A stretch of 64,000 bases of DNA from Izhakiella australiensis (GTDB lineage Bacteria > Pseudomonadota > Gammaproteobacteria > Enterobacterales > Enterobacteriaceae). The notes beneath the pieces are model-generated. The model had not been told where the DNA came from. It saw nothing but the letters and a program-made list of their open reading frames with translations, and searched no databases. The stretch spans positions 83,421-147,420 of the forward strand of contig NZ_MRUL01000011.1 in NCBI RefSeq assembly GCF_002006995.1, in the 5' to 3' direction. Shown here piece after piece: positions 1-10,414 of this stretch. A program made the position numbers and the translations under genes. Position 1 is the stretch's first letter. The number at the start of each line of letters is the position of its first letter.

Positions 1-264
1 CAACGCATAACCACGGGCAGCCGCGACGTAAGCCAGCGCAATGCCGGTGTTACCGCTGGTGGGCTCAACCAGCTCGATGCCGGGTTTCAGGATGCCGCGT
101 TTTTCTGCGTCCCAAATCATATTGGCACCGATTCGGCATTTTACGCTGAAGCTGGGGTTACGTGATTCTACCTTCGCCAGGATGCGCCCGTTGCCGATGC
201 GGTTCAGTCGAACCAGCGGCGTATGACCGATTGTTAACGAGTTGTCTTCATAGATCTTACTCAT
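1..264 (-). CDS. cysK: Cysteine synthase A, N-terminal part (cut by window edge)
   Basis: O-acetylserine sulfhydrylase, a PLP enzyme that makes L-cysteine from O-acetylserine and sulfide in the cytoplasm. Only the first 88 codons are present; the rest lies beyond base 1. The fragment starts [20 protein letters not shown] and contains SVKCRIGAN, where the lysine is the PLP-binding residue (about position 42), and PTSGNTG, the substrate/phosphate loop. The ATG at 264 follows AAGGACAGG, a reasonable ribosome binding site. Its neighbour cysZ, on the same strand, supplies sulfate, as in E. coli. Identity is secure; only the C-terminal part is unseen. Confidence 0.96.
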   Translation of the reverse strand, partial: MSKIYEDNSLTIGHTPLVRLNRIGNGRILAKVESRNPSFSVKCRIGANMIWDAEKRGILKPGIELVEPTSGNTGIALAYVAAARGYAL

Positions 265-400
265 GGCCTGTCCTTAACTGTATGAAATATTGGGAACCCT
301 ACCAGCATACTCATTCGGGATAGCTTCGGAAGTAAAGAAATCATATATAGATATGTATTGCAGCAATAAGCAAAAGTAAAACGGAATAAGCGGCGAAATG

Positions 401-423
401 CCTGCCCGCAGATGGCGGGCAGG
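401..423 (-). terminator. Hairpin between cysZ and cysK
   Basis: CCTGCCCGC and GCGGGCAGG form a 9-bp GC-rich stem with a 5-nt loop just after the cysZ stop on the minus strand. No clear T-run follows, so it is either a weak terminator or a 3'-end stabilising hairpin. Confidence 0.45.
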
Positions 424-432
424 AGGCGAAAT

Positions 433-1206
433 TTACTGGCGGCGCGTGTGAGAAATGCCCAGCTGCGCACGATATTTATCCACCCACATTGCAGTGGCGC
501 CGCAAACCGCAACCGGCAGGATAACCAGGTTAAGAAGCGGAATTAAGGTAAACAGGCTGACCAGTGCGCCGAACTGCATATTGTCGCTTTTATTCTGGCG
601 TAGCGCCTGGCGCATGCGCGGGAAATCGACCTTGTGGTTATCAAAGGCGTAGTCGCAGTACTGGATGGCAAGCATCCAGGCGCTGAACAGAAACCACAGC
701 ACCGGCGCCAGAGTTTGGCCAAGACCGGGAATAAAATAGAGAATCAGCAGCACCAGCGCGCGCGGTAGATACCAGGCGAGCTTTTGCCATTCACGCCGTA
801 AAATGCGCGGCGTGTCTTTTATTATCTCCATCCAGCCAGCATCCGGCGCAGGCTGGCCCGTTAACCGCGCTTCAAGCTGTTCTGACAGCAAGCCGCAAAA
901 GGGCGCGGCAATCCAGTTAGCCAGCGTCGAGAAGAAATAGCTGAACACTAAAAGAATGGACACCACGGTCAGCGGCCACAGCAGATAGCTCAGCCACTGA
1001 AGCCAGTCGGGGACATGCGCCATGATCAGCGGTATCCAGATATTCAGCTTGTGAAACAACCAGAGAAATGCGCAGCCCATAAGGACAATATTGACCAGCA
1101 GGGGCATCAGCACAAAGCGACGAATTCCGGGCAGGTGGATAAGCTTCCATCCCTGAAAAAAATAGTGGGCTCCACTTTGTTTAGCGGAGGTACTGCGATT
1201 GACCAT
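433..1206 (-). CDS. cysZ: Sulfate transporter CysZ
   Basis: Inner-membrane sulfate permease that feeds assimilatory cysteine synthesis. The protein is 257 residues with several hydrophobic segments, and carries the family signature [17 protein letters not shown] near the N terminus and [13 protein letters not shown] and FIPGLGQ in the middle. The open frame extends further upstream, but the ATG at 1206 is preferred. It matches the usual N terminus (a short polar stretch before QGWKL), and AAGGAG lies about 9 nt ahead of it. It sits upstream of cysK on the same strand, the order seen in E. coli, with a 168-nt gap that probably holds the separate cysK promoter. Confidence 0.96.
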   Translation of the reverse strand: MVNRSTSAKQSGAHYFFQGWKLIHLPGIRRFVLMPLLVNIVLMGCAFLWLFHKLNIWIPLIMAHVPDWLQWLSYLLWPLTVVSILLVFSYFFSTLANWIAAPFCGLLSEQLEARLTGQPAPDAGWMEIIKDTPRILRREWQKLAWYLPRALVLLILYFIPGLGQTLAPVLWFLFSAWMLAIQYCDYAFDNHKVDFPRMRQALRQNKSDNMQFGALVSLFTLIPLLNLVILPVAVCGATAMWVDKYRAQLGISHTRRQ

Positions 1207-1425
1207 TAGCGCCCAATCTCCTTTATTGGTCCGATTATCTACATCATATCCTATGTTTTCTGGTAAATCCGAAGCAAATTGCACGAAAAAACAGCAAAAA
1301 ACCGGTCCGGGTCGATCTTATTTGTTAGAAAATAGTGCCCAGACTTGCACTTGTGAAGCGGGGCAAATACAGTTAGAGGATAAAGTTTGCCGTGGTGGCA
1401 AGGTATTGGAACAACAGAGAATACA

Positions 1426-2403
1426 ATGATGCAGGATTTGCGTCTGATATTAATCGTTGTTGGCGCTATCGCCATAATCGCATTGCTTCTTCACGGCTTG
1501 TGGACCAGCCGTAAAGAGCGCTCTACGGTATTTCGCGATCGCCCGCACAAACGTATAAAGCAGGAACGTGAAGACTATGCCGGGGAAGACGATGAGGGCG
1601 TAGGAGAAGTTCGCGTCCGCCGTAAAGAGCCGGCGGCTGAGCCTTTACCCGATCTGCATGCTGAGCCTGCGCGCGACGTGCGTCAGCAGGAAAAACCAAC
1701 GCCGCCGCCTGAACCCCGTCGCCAGCCGCCACAGCCTGCCGCGCCGCAGTTTACGCCGGACGCTGCGCCACAGCAGCCTTCACGCGATCCGCTGCTGGAT
1801 ATGGAAACTGATTGGGAACCTGAGCTAAGCCCCTCTGAGACTCAGGCGCAAAGTATTGAGCCGCTCAGAGAGCAGCCTGATAGCGATCGTGCTCGTCATA
1901 CGCCGGTGGAGCCCGTTTTCTCCGCTGACGTACCAGCCTCAGACGATGATGACCAACAGCCTGAGCCTGAGAAGACGGCTGAAAAAGAGACGGTGCTGGT
2001 GCTGCACGTAGCGGCGCACGCCGGCGGTGAGCTGAATGGCGAAGCGCTGTTACAGGGAATCTTACAGGCAGGCTTCCAGTTTGGTGAAATGAATATCTTC
2101 CATCGTCATCTGAACCCGGCGGGCAGCGGCCCGGTACTGTTCAGCCTGGCGAATATGGTGAAGCCAGGCTCGTTTAATCCTGACACCATGTCTGATTTTT
2201 CTACGCCGGGGATATCAATGTTTATGATGGTACCGTCTTACGGCGACGCGAATCAGAACTTTAAGCTGATGCTGCAATCTGCGCAGCGTATTGCTGACGA
2301 CGTTGGCGGCGTGGTTCTGGACGATGAACGGCGTATGATGACGCCGCAGAAGCTGGAAACATACAAAGCGCGTATTCGCGACGTTGTCGAAAACAACGGG
2401 TAA
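1426..2403 (+). CDS. zipA: Cell division protein ZipA
   Basis: Essential division protein that anchors FtsZ to the inner membrane. The 325 residues begin [20 protein letters not shown], an N-terminal membrane anchor of about 22 residues. A basic segment follows ([16 protein letters not shown]), then a long Pro/Gln/Glu-rich linker (about residues 60-180), then the globular FtsZ-binding domain (about 190-325, with VLVLHVAAH and GISMFMMVP). The start is the first ATG of the tandem ATGATG; the open frame reaches 39 nt further upstream but does not match the family N terminus. It is divergent from cysZ and lies upstream of ligA, as in E. coli, with a terminator between them. Confidence 0.97.
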   Translation: MMQDLRLILIVVGAIAIIALLLHGLWTSRKERSTVFRDRPHKRIKQEREDYAGEDDEGVGEVRVRRKEPAAEPLPDLHAEPARDVRQQEKPTPPPEPRRQPPQPAAPQFTPDAAPQQPSRDPLLDMETDWEPELSPSETQAQSIEPLREQPDSDRARHTPVEPVFSADVPASDDDDQQPEPEKTAEKETVLVLHVAAHAGGELNGEALLQGILQAGFQFGEMNIFHRHLNPAGSGPVLFSLANMVKPGSFNPDTMSDFSTPGISMFMMVPSYGDANQNFKLMLQSAQRIADDVGGVVLDDERRMMTPQKLETYKARIRDVVENNG

Positions 2404-2428
2404 GCCGCACCGGCGTTTTGATTAACTG

Positions 2429-2454
2429 AACCCCCGCTAGCCGGGGGTTTTTTA
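2429..2454 (+). terminator. Rho-independent terminator after zipA
   Basis: CCCCCG...CGGGGG stem with a short CTAG-type loop, followed by TTTTTTT. It separates zipA from ligA. Confidence 0.9.
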
Positions 2455-2467
2455 TCGCTGATGGTAA

Positions 2468-4489
<2,022 letters not shown>

Positions 4490-4490
4490 A

Positions 4491-4706
4491 ATGGAAAAAG
4501 AAAATCTGCTGGAAATTGCCAACACGGCCATGCCGTTTGGCAAATATAAAGGGTGCATGCTTATCGATCTGCCTGAACCCTATCTGCTGTGGTTTGCCCG
4601 TAAAGGCGAGTTTCCCTCCGGCCGTCTGGGCGAACTGATGCAAATGACGCTGGCCATTAAAATTGAGGGGCTGGAGGGGCTGATTAAACCCCTCAAGCGC
4701 GGCTAA
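4491..4706 (+). CDS. ypeB: DUF3820 family protein YpeB
   Basis: Small 71-residue cytoplasmic protein of unknown function. It shares the sequence MPFGKYKG...LIDLPEPYLLWFARKGEFPSG and the C-terminal PLKR with E. coli YpeB. DUF3820 proteins resemble a piece of exonuclease-associated domains, but no catalytic residues can be named here. The start is the ATG one base after the ligA stop, giving MEKENLLEIANTAMPFG; an in-frame upstream ATG inside ligA is less likely. The 3' end overlaps the end of the convergent yfeH gene by 4 nt. Confidence 0.9.
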   Translation: MEKENLLEIANTAMPFGKYKGCMLIDLPEPYLLWFARKGEFPSGRLGELMQMTLAIKIEGLEGLIKPLKRG

Positions 4707-5734
4707 GAGGATTCCTGAGATTCCATTTGCCGCGCGTCAGCGCTTAGTTCACTGCGCTGTTCCTGCGCTTTCTGCCCCTGTTTTTTGTAACGTTGAGCAA
4801 TGAAGGAGCACACCATCAGCTGAACCTGGTGGAAGATCATCAGTGGCAGCACGATGATCCCGATCGTGGCGGCAGGGAAAAGGATATTAGCCATAGGCAC
4901 GCCGTTCGCCAGGCTTTTCTTGGAGCCACAAAACAAAATGGTGATCTCATCCGCACGGCTGAAGCCAAAGAGCCGTGAAGCCGTCAGATTTATAGCCAGT
5001 ACGACCAGCAGCAGTAGCAGGCTACCCGCCAGAATCCACAGCAAGGTGCTGACGCCGACCCGATGCCAGATACCATTCACTACCGCCTCGCTGAAGGCGG
5101 TATAAACCACCAGCAAAATCGAGGTTTGGTCCGTCTGGCCGATCAGGCTGCGATGGCGCTCAACCCAGCCGCCGATCCAGCGGCGTGAGATATGGCCAAG
5201 GACGAACGGCAGCAGTAGCTGAAGCATTATTTTGCCAATCTGCTCCAGGCCATTCATCGCTCCGCCATGCTGATGAATATCCATCAGCAAGCCGACCAGC
5301 AGTGGCGAAATAAATACGCCAAGCAGGCTTGATGCCGAGGCGCTACAAACTGCCGCTGCCACGTTGCCGCCGGCAAGGGAAGTGAAAGCAATCGATGATT
5401 GCACCGTTGCTGGCAGAATGCACAGATAAAGAAAGCCGGTATAGATTTCCCGGCCAACGTCTACCGGGTGCCACCAAATTACCAGCAGACCCAGCGCCGG
5501 AAATAACACGAAGGTGCTGAACATGATCCACAGATGAAGTCGCCAGTGGCTGCTGCCCGCAATAATTTTTTCCCGTGATAGCTTAGCGCCGTGCATAAAA
5601 AACAGCAGGGCGATGGCGGCGGTGGTCAGCCCTTCAAAGAATGGCACGAAGCCGCCCCGGGCTGGCAAAAAGCTGGCCAGCATGACGGTAATAATCAGTT
5701 TGACCATCATGGGGTCAAGGCGAAATACACCCAT
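4703..5734 (-). CDS. yfeH: Bile acid:sodium symporter family protein YfeH
   Basis: Ten-helix inner-membrane protein of 343 residues in the bile acid:sodium symporter (SBF/BASS) superfamily. Family hallmarks are the N-terminal FFEGLTTAAIALLFFMHGAKLS, the central YLCILPATVQSSIAFTSLAGGN and the late LFCGSKKSLANGVPMANI (crossing-helix motif). The true substrate is unknown. The last 25 or so residues are polar, with a Q/E-rich cytoplasmic tail. It is divergent from yfeR, a LysR regulator, with 96 nt between the starts, the usual layout when the regulator controls the transporter. Confidence 0.93.
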   Translation of the reverse strand: MGVFRLDPMMVKLIITVMLASFLPARGGFVPFFEGLTTAAIALLFFMHGAKLSREKIIAGSSHWRLHLWIMFSTFVLFPALGLLVIWWHPVDVGREIYTGFLYLCILPATVQSSIAFTSLAGGNVAAAVCSASASSLLGVFISPLLVGLLMDIHQHGGAMNGLEQIGKIMLQLLLPFVLGHISRRWIGGWVERHRSLIGQTDQTSILLVVYTAFSEAVVNGIWHRVGVSTLLWILAGSLLLLLVVLAINLTASRLFGFSRADEITILFCGSKKSLANGVPMANILFPAATIGIIVLPLMIFHQVQLMVCSFIAQRYKKQGQKAQEQRSELSADARQMESQESS

Positions 5735-5830
5735 TGTTAATACCTGGTTAAATAAGAGATAGACGCTATTGTGCGCGTCCGGCTTTTAGAAATAAAATTG
5801 ATTTATTGCATTCATCCATGAGGAAAATAG

Positions 5831-6751
5831 ATGAATTACACGCTACGCCAGCTCAGGGTTTTCGTCGCGGTAGTTCGCCATGGCAGTTTTAGCCAGGCCG
5901 GACAGGCTATTGGTCTTAGCCAGTCGGCGGTCAGCCATAGCATCAAGGAACTGGAGAACGAAACCGGTATTCGCTTGCTGGATCGCACTACGCGCGAAGT
6001 GCTGCTGACCGAAGCCGGTGAGCAGTTAGCGAGTCGCCTGGAGAGGTTGCTTGAGGAGCTGAATACGGCTTTACTCGACGTGCGGAGATATGGTCAGCAG
6101 CGCAGCGGGACGGTTCGCGTCGCGGCCAGCCAGACCATATCCGCGCAGCTGATGCCGCAGTGCCTTGCGGCAAGTCAGGCGCGTTATCCTGAGATAAAAA
6201 TAATGCTCAAAGACCGCCCCCAGCACTGGGTGCTGCAGAGTATTCGCAATGCCGAGGTGGATTTTGGCATCGTGATTGGCCCGCTGCAAAGCGATGATTT
6301 TGAATCCGAAGCCATTCTGCATGAGCCATTTTTGTTGCTATGCCGTAAAGATGATGAGCTGGCAGCGTTGTCTGAGGTGCCGTGGTCTGCGCTGAACCAG
6401 CGTTTGCTGGTATTACAGGATTATTCTTCAGGCAGCCGGGTGCTTATCGATCGTGCGCTGCAGCAGCAGCAGGTAGAAACGGCAATCGTTCAGGAGATCG
6501 GCCATCCGGCGACGCTTTATCCGATGGTTGAAGCTGGTATTGGCATTTCAATATTGCCGGCTTTGGCTTTGCCATTACCGGAGGGCAAGCCGCTGCTGGT
6601 GCGACGCTTAGTTCCGGAAATAAACCGCTCGCTGATGCTGATTCGCCGTAAGAACCGTTCTCTTACGCCGGCAGCGGAGGCCATCTGGCAAGAGGTTCGT
6701 CGGCAGGCGGCTTTACTGGCGCACCAGCGCCAGCTGACGCCGTCGTTCTGA
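5831..6751 (+). CDS. yfeR: LysR-family transcriptional regulator YfeR
   Basis: 306-residue LysR-type regulator. The N-terminal winged helix-turn-helix covers about residues 1-60 ([34 protein letters not shown]), and a periplasmic-binding-protein-like effector domain follows from about residue 90. The closing segment [20 protein letters not shown] is close to E. coli YfeR. It is transcribed divergently from yfeH, its likely target; the short intergenic region is AT-rich, as expected for a LysR operator. Its stop codon directly abuts the stop codon of the convergent FlxA-like gene with no gap. The effector is unknown. Confidence 0.92.
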   Translation: MNYTLRQLRVFVAVVRHGSFSQAGQAIGLSQSAVSHSIKELENETGIRLLDRTTREVLLTEAGEQLASRLERLLEELNTALLDVRRYGQQRSGTVRVAASQTISAQLMPQCLAASQARYPEIKIMLKDRPQHWVLQSIRNAEVDFGIVIGPLQSDDFESEAILHEPFLLLCRKDDELAALSEVPWSALNQRLLVLQDYSSGSRVLIDRALQQQQVETAIVQEIGHPATLYPMVEAGIGISILPALALPLPEGKPLLVRRLVPEINRSLMLIRRKNRSLTPAAEAIWQEVRRQAALLAHQRQLTPSF

Positions 6752-7078
6752 TCAGATATAAACGTCAACCTGATTGCTGTCGGTCGGGCGGTTAATACCA
6801 TCGGCTGGCTGGGGATTGCTGGCGTCTGATTGTTTCTGTTGAGCTTTCTGTGCCTGCTGGGCCAGAATCTGAGCAATTTGCGCTTCTATCATCTGGATCT
6901 CAGACTGAATCATCTTCTTTTCATCATCAGCCGTTTTGCTGTTATCGCCGGAGGTGGCGATATTTTTTAATTGCTGCTCCAGCTTATCTATTTGCTTATT
7001 AAGCGCAGCAATCTGTGAAGATACGCTGCTGCTGGTACCGCCGCCTGCGGCGTTACCAATGCTGCTAATGGTGCTCAT
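6752..7078 (-). CDS. FlxA-like protein, probably flagellar regulon
   Basis: A 108-residue protein with a Ser/Gly-rich N terminus, a central coiled coil (about residues 24-75: QIAALNKQIDKLEQQLKNI, then a Q-rich helix) and the C-terminal tail VDVYI. It resembles E. coli FlxA, which ends VDIYV and belongs to the late flagellar regulon, although its function is not known. AAGGAGTGA precedes the ATG at 7078. A sigma-28-type promoter is visible just upstream (7109-7135), which independently supports flagellar control. No other flagellar structural gene is nearby. Assignment to the family is fairly sure; the role is open. Confidence 0.75.
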   Translation of the reverse strand: MSTISSIGNAAGGGTSSSVSSQIAALNKQIDKLEQQLKNIATSGDNSKTADDEKKMIQSEIQMIEAQIAQILAQQAQKAQQKQSDASNPQPADGINRPTDSNQVDVYI

Positions 7079-7108
7079 TTTCTCACTCCTTGTAATTAAC
7101 CTCTTTGG

Positions 7109-7135
7109 TTATCGGAACAAAATGCACGAACTTGA
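7109..7135 (-). promoter_or_regulatory. Sigma-28 (FliA) type promoter of the FlxA-like gene
   Basis: On the minus strand TCAAGTTC, 11 bases, then TCCGATAA. The known FliA consensus is TAAAGTTT-N11-GCCGATAA, so 6 of 8 and 7 of 8 positions match with exact spacing. The predicted transcript start would lie about 25 nt before the ATG at 7078. Confidence 0.75.
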
Positions 7136-7156
7136 TATGCGGGCAGGTGAAAAAGC

Positions 7157-7242
7157 GATAAAAACGGATGCCGTTTCCCGCAAACCTGTACCCCAACGCC
7201 GTTATCGATTAAAAACGGATGACGTTTCAGCAAACCTGTACC
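7157..7242. repeat. Tandem ~50-bp units, first pair
   Basis: Two tandem units begin with GATAAAAACGGATGCCGTTT (7157) and GATTAAAAACGGATGACGTT (7207), each followed by CAGCAAACCTGTACC or a close variant. The same unit reappears twice at 7816 and 7864. Each pair sits immediately before a copy of the longer 230-bp repeat. The motif AACGGATGCCGTT is itself a small inverted repeat. Confidence 0.8.
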
Positions 7243-7473
7243 AACAGGCTTTTCTGCGCCGAACGAATGAAGCCCGCCAGGGTGAGCCGCAGGGAGGCGG
7301 CGAAAGTGAGCGCTGCGTCGGGAACGCATCGCGAACGGCCCGTACGGCGGGCTGAAGTAGCGAGGGAAGGGCGCAGCCACGCAGAAACTGCCGGAAGTCC
7401 GGGGTCAAGGGGCCATGACGTTTGATGGCCCCTTGCCGGTCGCCCACAGCGGCGGGCAACTATGGCACCTGCC
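7242..7473. repeat. Long structured intergenic repeat, copy 1
   Basis: A 232-bp GC-rich unit nearly identical (about 94% by eye) to 7901-8133. It contains AGCCCGCC (7270) that can pair with GGCGGGCT (7346), and a perfect 11-bp stem CAAGGGGCCAT/ATGGCCCCTTG (7406-7435, 8-nt loop). Open frames in it are not conserved between copies, because copy 2 has a one-base insertion in a G run. It is therefore best read as a non-coding repeat. Confidence 0.85.
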
Positions 7474-7575
7474 TGGCAGGCGAACGGAACAGTCCACCTA
7501 AGGTGGAGAAATCAGCCACCCGCCCGGCTGGCAAACGGCAGCCCCTCATTGCTGTAAGCCCGGCACCCAGGTCAC

Positions 7576-7675
7576 AGAAGGCCCGGCTGCTTTCCGCACC
7601 GGCACAAGCACGTCCGTGTGGCCTGGCGCACGGCCATCCCTGGCCGCGAGCCTGCTGAAAGCAGCCGGGCCTTCT
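7576..7675. repeat. Long inverted repeat between the two direct repeats
   Basis: AGAAGGCCCGGCTGCTTTC at 7576-7594 is the exact reverse complement of 7657-7675, giving a perfect 19-bp stem around a 62-nt GC-rich interior. There is no T-run on either side that would make it a simple terminator. Confidence 0.85.
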
Positions 7676-7815
7676 CCTCCCCCGTAAACTTCTTCATCGC
7701 TTTAAGTAAAAAGATAAAAGCAGGTCTGCGCCGGGTTAAACACCAGCAACCTCACCTTAGCTTTTAAGCAGAAGATAATCACTGTCGTCAAAAACCCGCA
7801 CCCAACGCCTTCATT

Positions 7816-7900
7816 GATTAAAACGGATGCCGCCTTCAGCAAATCTATGCCCACGGTGTTATCGATTAAAAACCGGATGCCGTTTCCCGCAAACCTGCAC
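7816..7900. repeat. Tandem ~50-bp units, second pair
   Basis: Units begin with GATTAAAACGGATGCCGCC (7816) and GATTAAAAACCGGATGCCG (7864), homologous to those at 7157 and 7207. A decayed further copy may precede them (CCCGCACCCAACGCC near 7796). Confidence 0.75.
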
Positions 7901-8133
7901 TAACAGGCTTTTCTGCGCCGAGCGAATGAAGCCCGCCAGGGTGAGCCGCAGGGAGGCGGCGAAAGTAAGCGCTGCGTCGGGAGCGCATCGCGAACGGCCC
8001 GTACGGCGGGCTACATGCGTGAGGGAAGGGCGCAGCCACGCAGAAACTGCCGGAAGTCCGGAGTCAAGGGGGCCATGACGTTTGATGGCCCCTTGCCGGT
8101 CGCCCGCAGCGGCGGGCAACTATGCCACCTGCC
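7901..8133. repeat. Long structured intergenic repeat, copy 2
   Basis: Second copy of the 232-bp unit at 7242-7473, with about 14 differences. These include one extra G in the large hairpin stem (8067-8071) and a cluster of changes at about 8012-8020. A short tail with the palindromic core CCACC...GGTG, seen after copy 1 near 7494, occurs twice after this copy (about 8150 and 8201). Confidence 0.85.
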
Positions 8134-8240
8134 GCACCGGCGAACGGAACAACCCACCAAAGGTGAAGAAATCAGCCAGCAGCCGGGCAGGTGAACGAAA
8201 CAATCCACCGTAGGTGAAATAAAGTTATCGATTTTACAAA

Positions 8241-8268
8241 AGCAAAAAGGCGCCTTTAGGGCGCCTCT
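8241..8268 (-). terminator. Terminator of the tRNA-Val/Lys operon
   Basis: On the minus strand GAGGCGCC, CTAA loop, AGGCGCCT then TTTTGC TTTT, immediately after the tRNA-Lys CCA end. It fits the end of the four-tRNA transcript. Confidence 0.85.
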
Positions 8269-8274
8269 CTACAA

Positions 8275-8350
8275 TGGTGGGTCGTGCAGGATTCGAACCT
8301 GCGACCAATTGATTAAAAGTCAACTGCTCTACCGACTGAGCTAACGACCC
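8275..8350 (-). tRNA. lysV: tRNA-Lys (anticodon TTT)
   Basis: 76-nt cloverleaf on the minus strand with encoded CCA. The acceptor GGGTCGT pairs with ACGACCC, the anticodon loop is CTTTTAA, and the T arm is GGTTCGAATCC. It is last in the array of three tRNA-Val and one tRNA-Lys, matching the E. coli valU-valX-valY-lysV cluster. Confidence 0.97.
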
Positions 8351-8354
8351 GAAG

Positions 8355-8430
8355 TGGTGGGTGATGACGGGATCGAACCGCCGACCCCCTCCTTGTAAGG
8401 GAGGTGCTCTCCCAGCTGAGCTAATCACCC
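8355..8430 (-). tRNA. valY: tRNA-Val (anticodon TAC)
   Basis: 76-nt minus-strand tRNA with encoded CCA. Acceptor GGGTGAT/ATCACCC; anticodon loop with TAC inside CCTTACAAGG. Identical to the two upstream copies by eye; copy-specific names follow E. coli order only. Confidence 0.97.
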
Positions 8431-8475
8431 ACTTCGGTACTGCTAATTTCTAAGAGATTTTCGCTGGTGAGAAAG

Positions 8476-8551
8476 TGGTGGGTGATGACGGGATCGAACC
8501 GCCGACCCCCTCCTTGTAAGGGAGGTGCTCTCCCAGCTGAGCTAATCACCC
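8476..8551 (-). tRNA. valX: tRNA-Val (anticodon TAC)
   Basis: Second of three identical 76-nt tRNA-Val(TAC) genes on the minus strand, CCA encoded, separated by short AT-rich spacers. Confidence 0.97.
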
Positions 8552-8594
8552 ACTTCTCAAATCTCTTATCACACTGCGGAAGCCACTAAATGAG

Positions 8595-8670
8595 TGGTGG
8601 GTGATGACGGGATCGAACCGCCGACCCCCTCCTTGTAAGGGAGGTGCTCTCCCAGCTGAGCTAATCACCC
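8595..8670 (-). tRNA. valU: tRNA-Val (anticodon TAC)
   Basis: First gene of the minus-strand tRNA operon, 76 nt, CCA encoded, identical to the two downstream copies. It lies just after the promoter at 8688-8715. Confidence 0.97.
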
Positions 8671-8687
8671 CCGCTGTGTGGAGTGGC

Positions 8688-8715
8688 ATTATAGGGATAG
8701 TTGCTAGTGAGTCAA
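8688..8715 (-). promoter_or_regulatory. Sigma-70 promoter of the tRNA-Val/Lys operon
   Basis: Minus strand TTGACT, 16-bp spacer, perfect TATAAT. Transcription would start about 10-15 nt before the first tRNA-Val. Confidence 0.85.
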
Positions 8716-8953
8716 CGCTTTTTAAAACGAAAGTGTTTGTTCGTCTTAAAATTAAACAGGCTGTTGGCCTTTTAAACGCTGATAGCCTGAAAGCAGGCGT
8801 CGTTACCGGTTTATAAAGTGAAAACCGGCGACGCAGGCTGGCTTAACGTTGAGGATTCACCGCCAGATGTTAGAATGTTACCCACTTTTTATGTTCTTCC
8901 TTCACCAGAAAAAATGGCCGCATGACGGCTTTTGCGTAATAAGGCAGCAGTAA

Positions 8954-10366
8954 ATGAAAATCAAAACCCGTTTCGCCCCCAGCCCGACCGGCTATCTGCA
9001 TGTCGGCGGCGCGCGTACCGCGCTTTACTCCTGGCTGTTCGCCCGCAACCACGGCGGAGAGTTCGTGCTGCGTATTGAAGATACCGATCTGGAGCGTTCA
9101 ACTCAGCAGGCGATCGACGCCATCATGGATGGGATGAACTGGTTAAGCCTTGGCTGGGATGAAGGTCCTTACTATCAGACCAAACGTTTTGATCGCTACA
9201 ACGCAGTTATCGATGAGATGCTGCAGGCGGGAACCGCCTATAAATGTTACTGCTCAAAAGAGCGCCTGGAGCAGCTGCGCGAGAGCCAAATGGCCAATGG
9301 TGAAAAACCCCGTTACGACGGGCGCTGCCGCGACAGCCACCAGCATCATGATGCCAGCGAACCCTGCGTTGTGCGTTTTCGTAACCCGCAGGAAGGTTCG
9401 GTGGTCTTTGACGATCAGATCCGCGGCCCGATCGAATTCAGCAATCAGGAATTAGACGATCTGATTATTCGTCGTACCGATGGCTCGCCAACCTACAATT
9501 TCTGCGTAGTCATTGATGACTGGGATATGCAGATCACGCACGTTATTCGCGGCGAGGACCATATTAACAATACGCCGCGGCAGATTAATATTCTGAAAGC
9601 GATCGGTGCTCAGGTGCCGGTTTATGCCCATGTGTCGATGATCCTGGGCGATGATGGTAAGAAGCTGTCCAAGCGTCATGGCGCGGTAGGGGTGATGCAA
9701 TATCGCGATGACGGCTATCTGCCGGAGGCGCTGCTAAATTATCTGGTGCGTCTTGGCTGGTCCCACGGCGACCAGGAAATCTTCAGCATTGATGAAATGA
9801 AGCAGTGGTTTAGCCTGGATGCGGTCAGCAAGTCCGCCAGCGCCTTTAATACGGAAAAGTTGCTGTGGCTTAATCACCACTATATCAATACGCTGCCGGC
9901 AGAATATGTCGCCACCCAATTGCAATGGCATATTGAGCAGGAAAATATTGATACCCGCAGCGGCCCGGAGCTGGCGGCGCTGGTTAAACTACTCGGCGAG
10001 CGTTGCAAAACCCTTAAAGAGATGGCTGCGTCATGCCGCTACTTCTATGAAGATTTTGCTGAGTTCGATGCTGACGCGGCGAAAAAACATCTGCGCCCGG
10101 TTGCACGCCAGCCGCTGGAGGCGGTGCGCGACAAGCTGGCGGCGATTAGCAGCTGGACGCCGGAAAATGTACACCATGCTATTCAGTCCACGGCTGATGA
10201 GCTGGAAGTGGGGATGGGGAAAGTCGGCATGCCGCTGCGCGTAGCTGTCACCGGCGCCGGTCAGTCACCCGGTCTGGATGTCACCGTGCATGCCATTGGC
10301 CAGACGCGTTCAGTTGAGCGAATCGGTAAAGCGCTGAATTGGATCTCTGCCCGCGAGCAGCAGTGA
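8954..10366 (+). CDS. gltX: Glutamate--tRNA ligase
   Basis: Class I aminoacyl-tRNA synthetase that charges tRNA-Glu. It is 470 residues, close to the E. coli length. The Rossmann fold begins at once ([18 protein letters not shown], with the HIGH-type motif HVGG at residues 16-19), and the KLSKR ATP-binding motif is at 237-241. A C-terminal anticodon-binding helical domain follows (about 330-470). A cysteine-containing insertion ([14 protein letters not shown] ... GRCRDS) matches the zinc-binding region of the enterobacterial enzyme. The ATG follows GGCAGCAGTAA, a weak ribosome binding site. It is divergent from the tRNA-Val array, as in E. coli. Confidence 0.98.
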   Translation: MKIKTRFAPSPTGYLHVGGARTALYSWLFARNHGGEFVLRIEDTDLERSTQQAIDAIMDGMNWLSLGWDEGPYYQTKRFDRYNAVIDEMLQAGTAYKCYCSKERLEQLRESQMANGEKPRYDGRCRDSHQHHDASEPCVVRFRNPQEGSVVFDDQIRGPIEFSNQELDDLIIRRTDGSPTYNFCVVIDDWDMQITHVIRGEDHINNTPRQINILKAIGAQVPVYAHVSMILGDDGKKLSKRHGAVGVMQYRDDGYLPEALLNYLVRLGWSHGDQEIFSIDEMKQWFSLDAVSKSASAFNTEKLLWLNHHYINTLPAEYVATQLQWHIEQENIDTRSGPELAALVKLLGERCKTLKEMAASCRYFYEDFAEFDADAAKKHLRPVARQPLEAVRDKLAAISSWTPENVHHAIQSTADELEVGMGKVGMPLRVAVTGAGQSPGLDVTVHAIGQTRSVERIGKALNWISAREQQ

Positions 10367-10375
10367 TTGCGTTTT

Positions 10376-10404
10376 CTCAGGCCCGCCGGGGCCTGAGATT
10401 TTTT
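10376..10404 (+). terminator. Terminator after gltX
   Basis: CTCAGGCCC, GCCG loop, GGGCCTGAG, then ATTTTTTC. Strong 9-bp stem directly after gltX; the reverse strand would also serve the convergent yfeC only weakly. Confidence 0.9.
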
Positions 10405-10414
10405 CTACCGATAC

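Noticed and set aside
7157..7900. Tandem 50-bp units considered as a CRISPR array
   Set aside because: Only two units at each site, no regular unique spacers, no cas genes.
7202..8208. Several Pro/Arg-rich reading frames of 60-90 codons on both strands in the repeat block
   Set aside because: The frames are disrupted between the two repeat copies by a single-base insertion, have no good start signals and follow the repeats rather than coding constraint.
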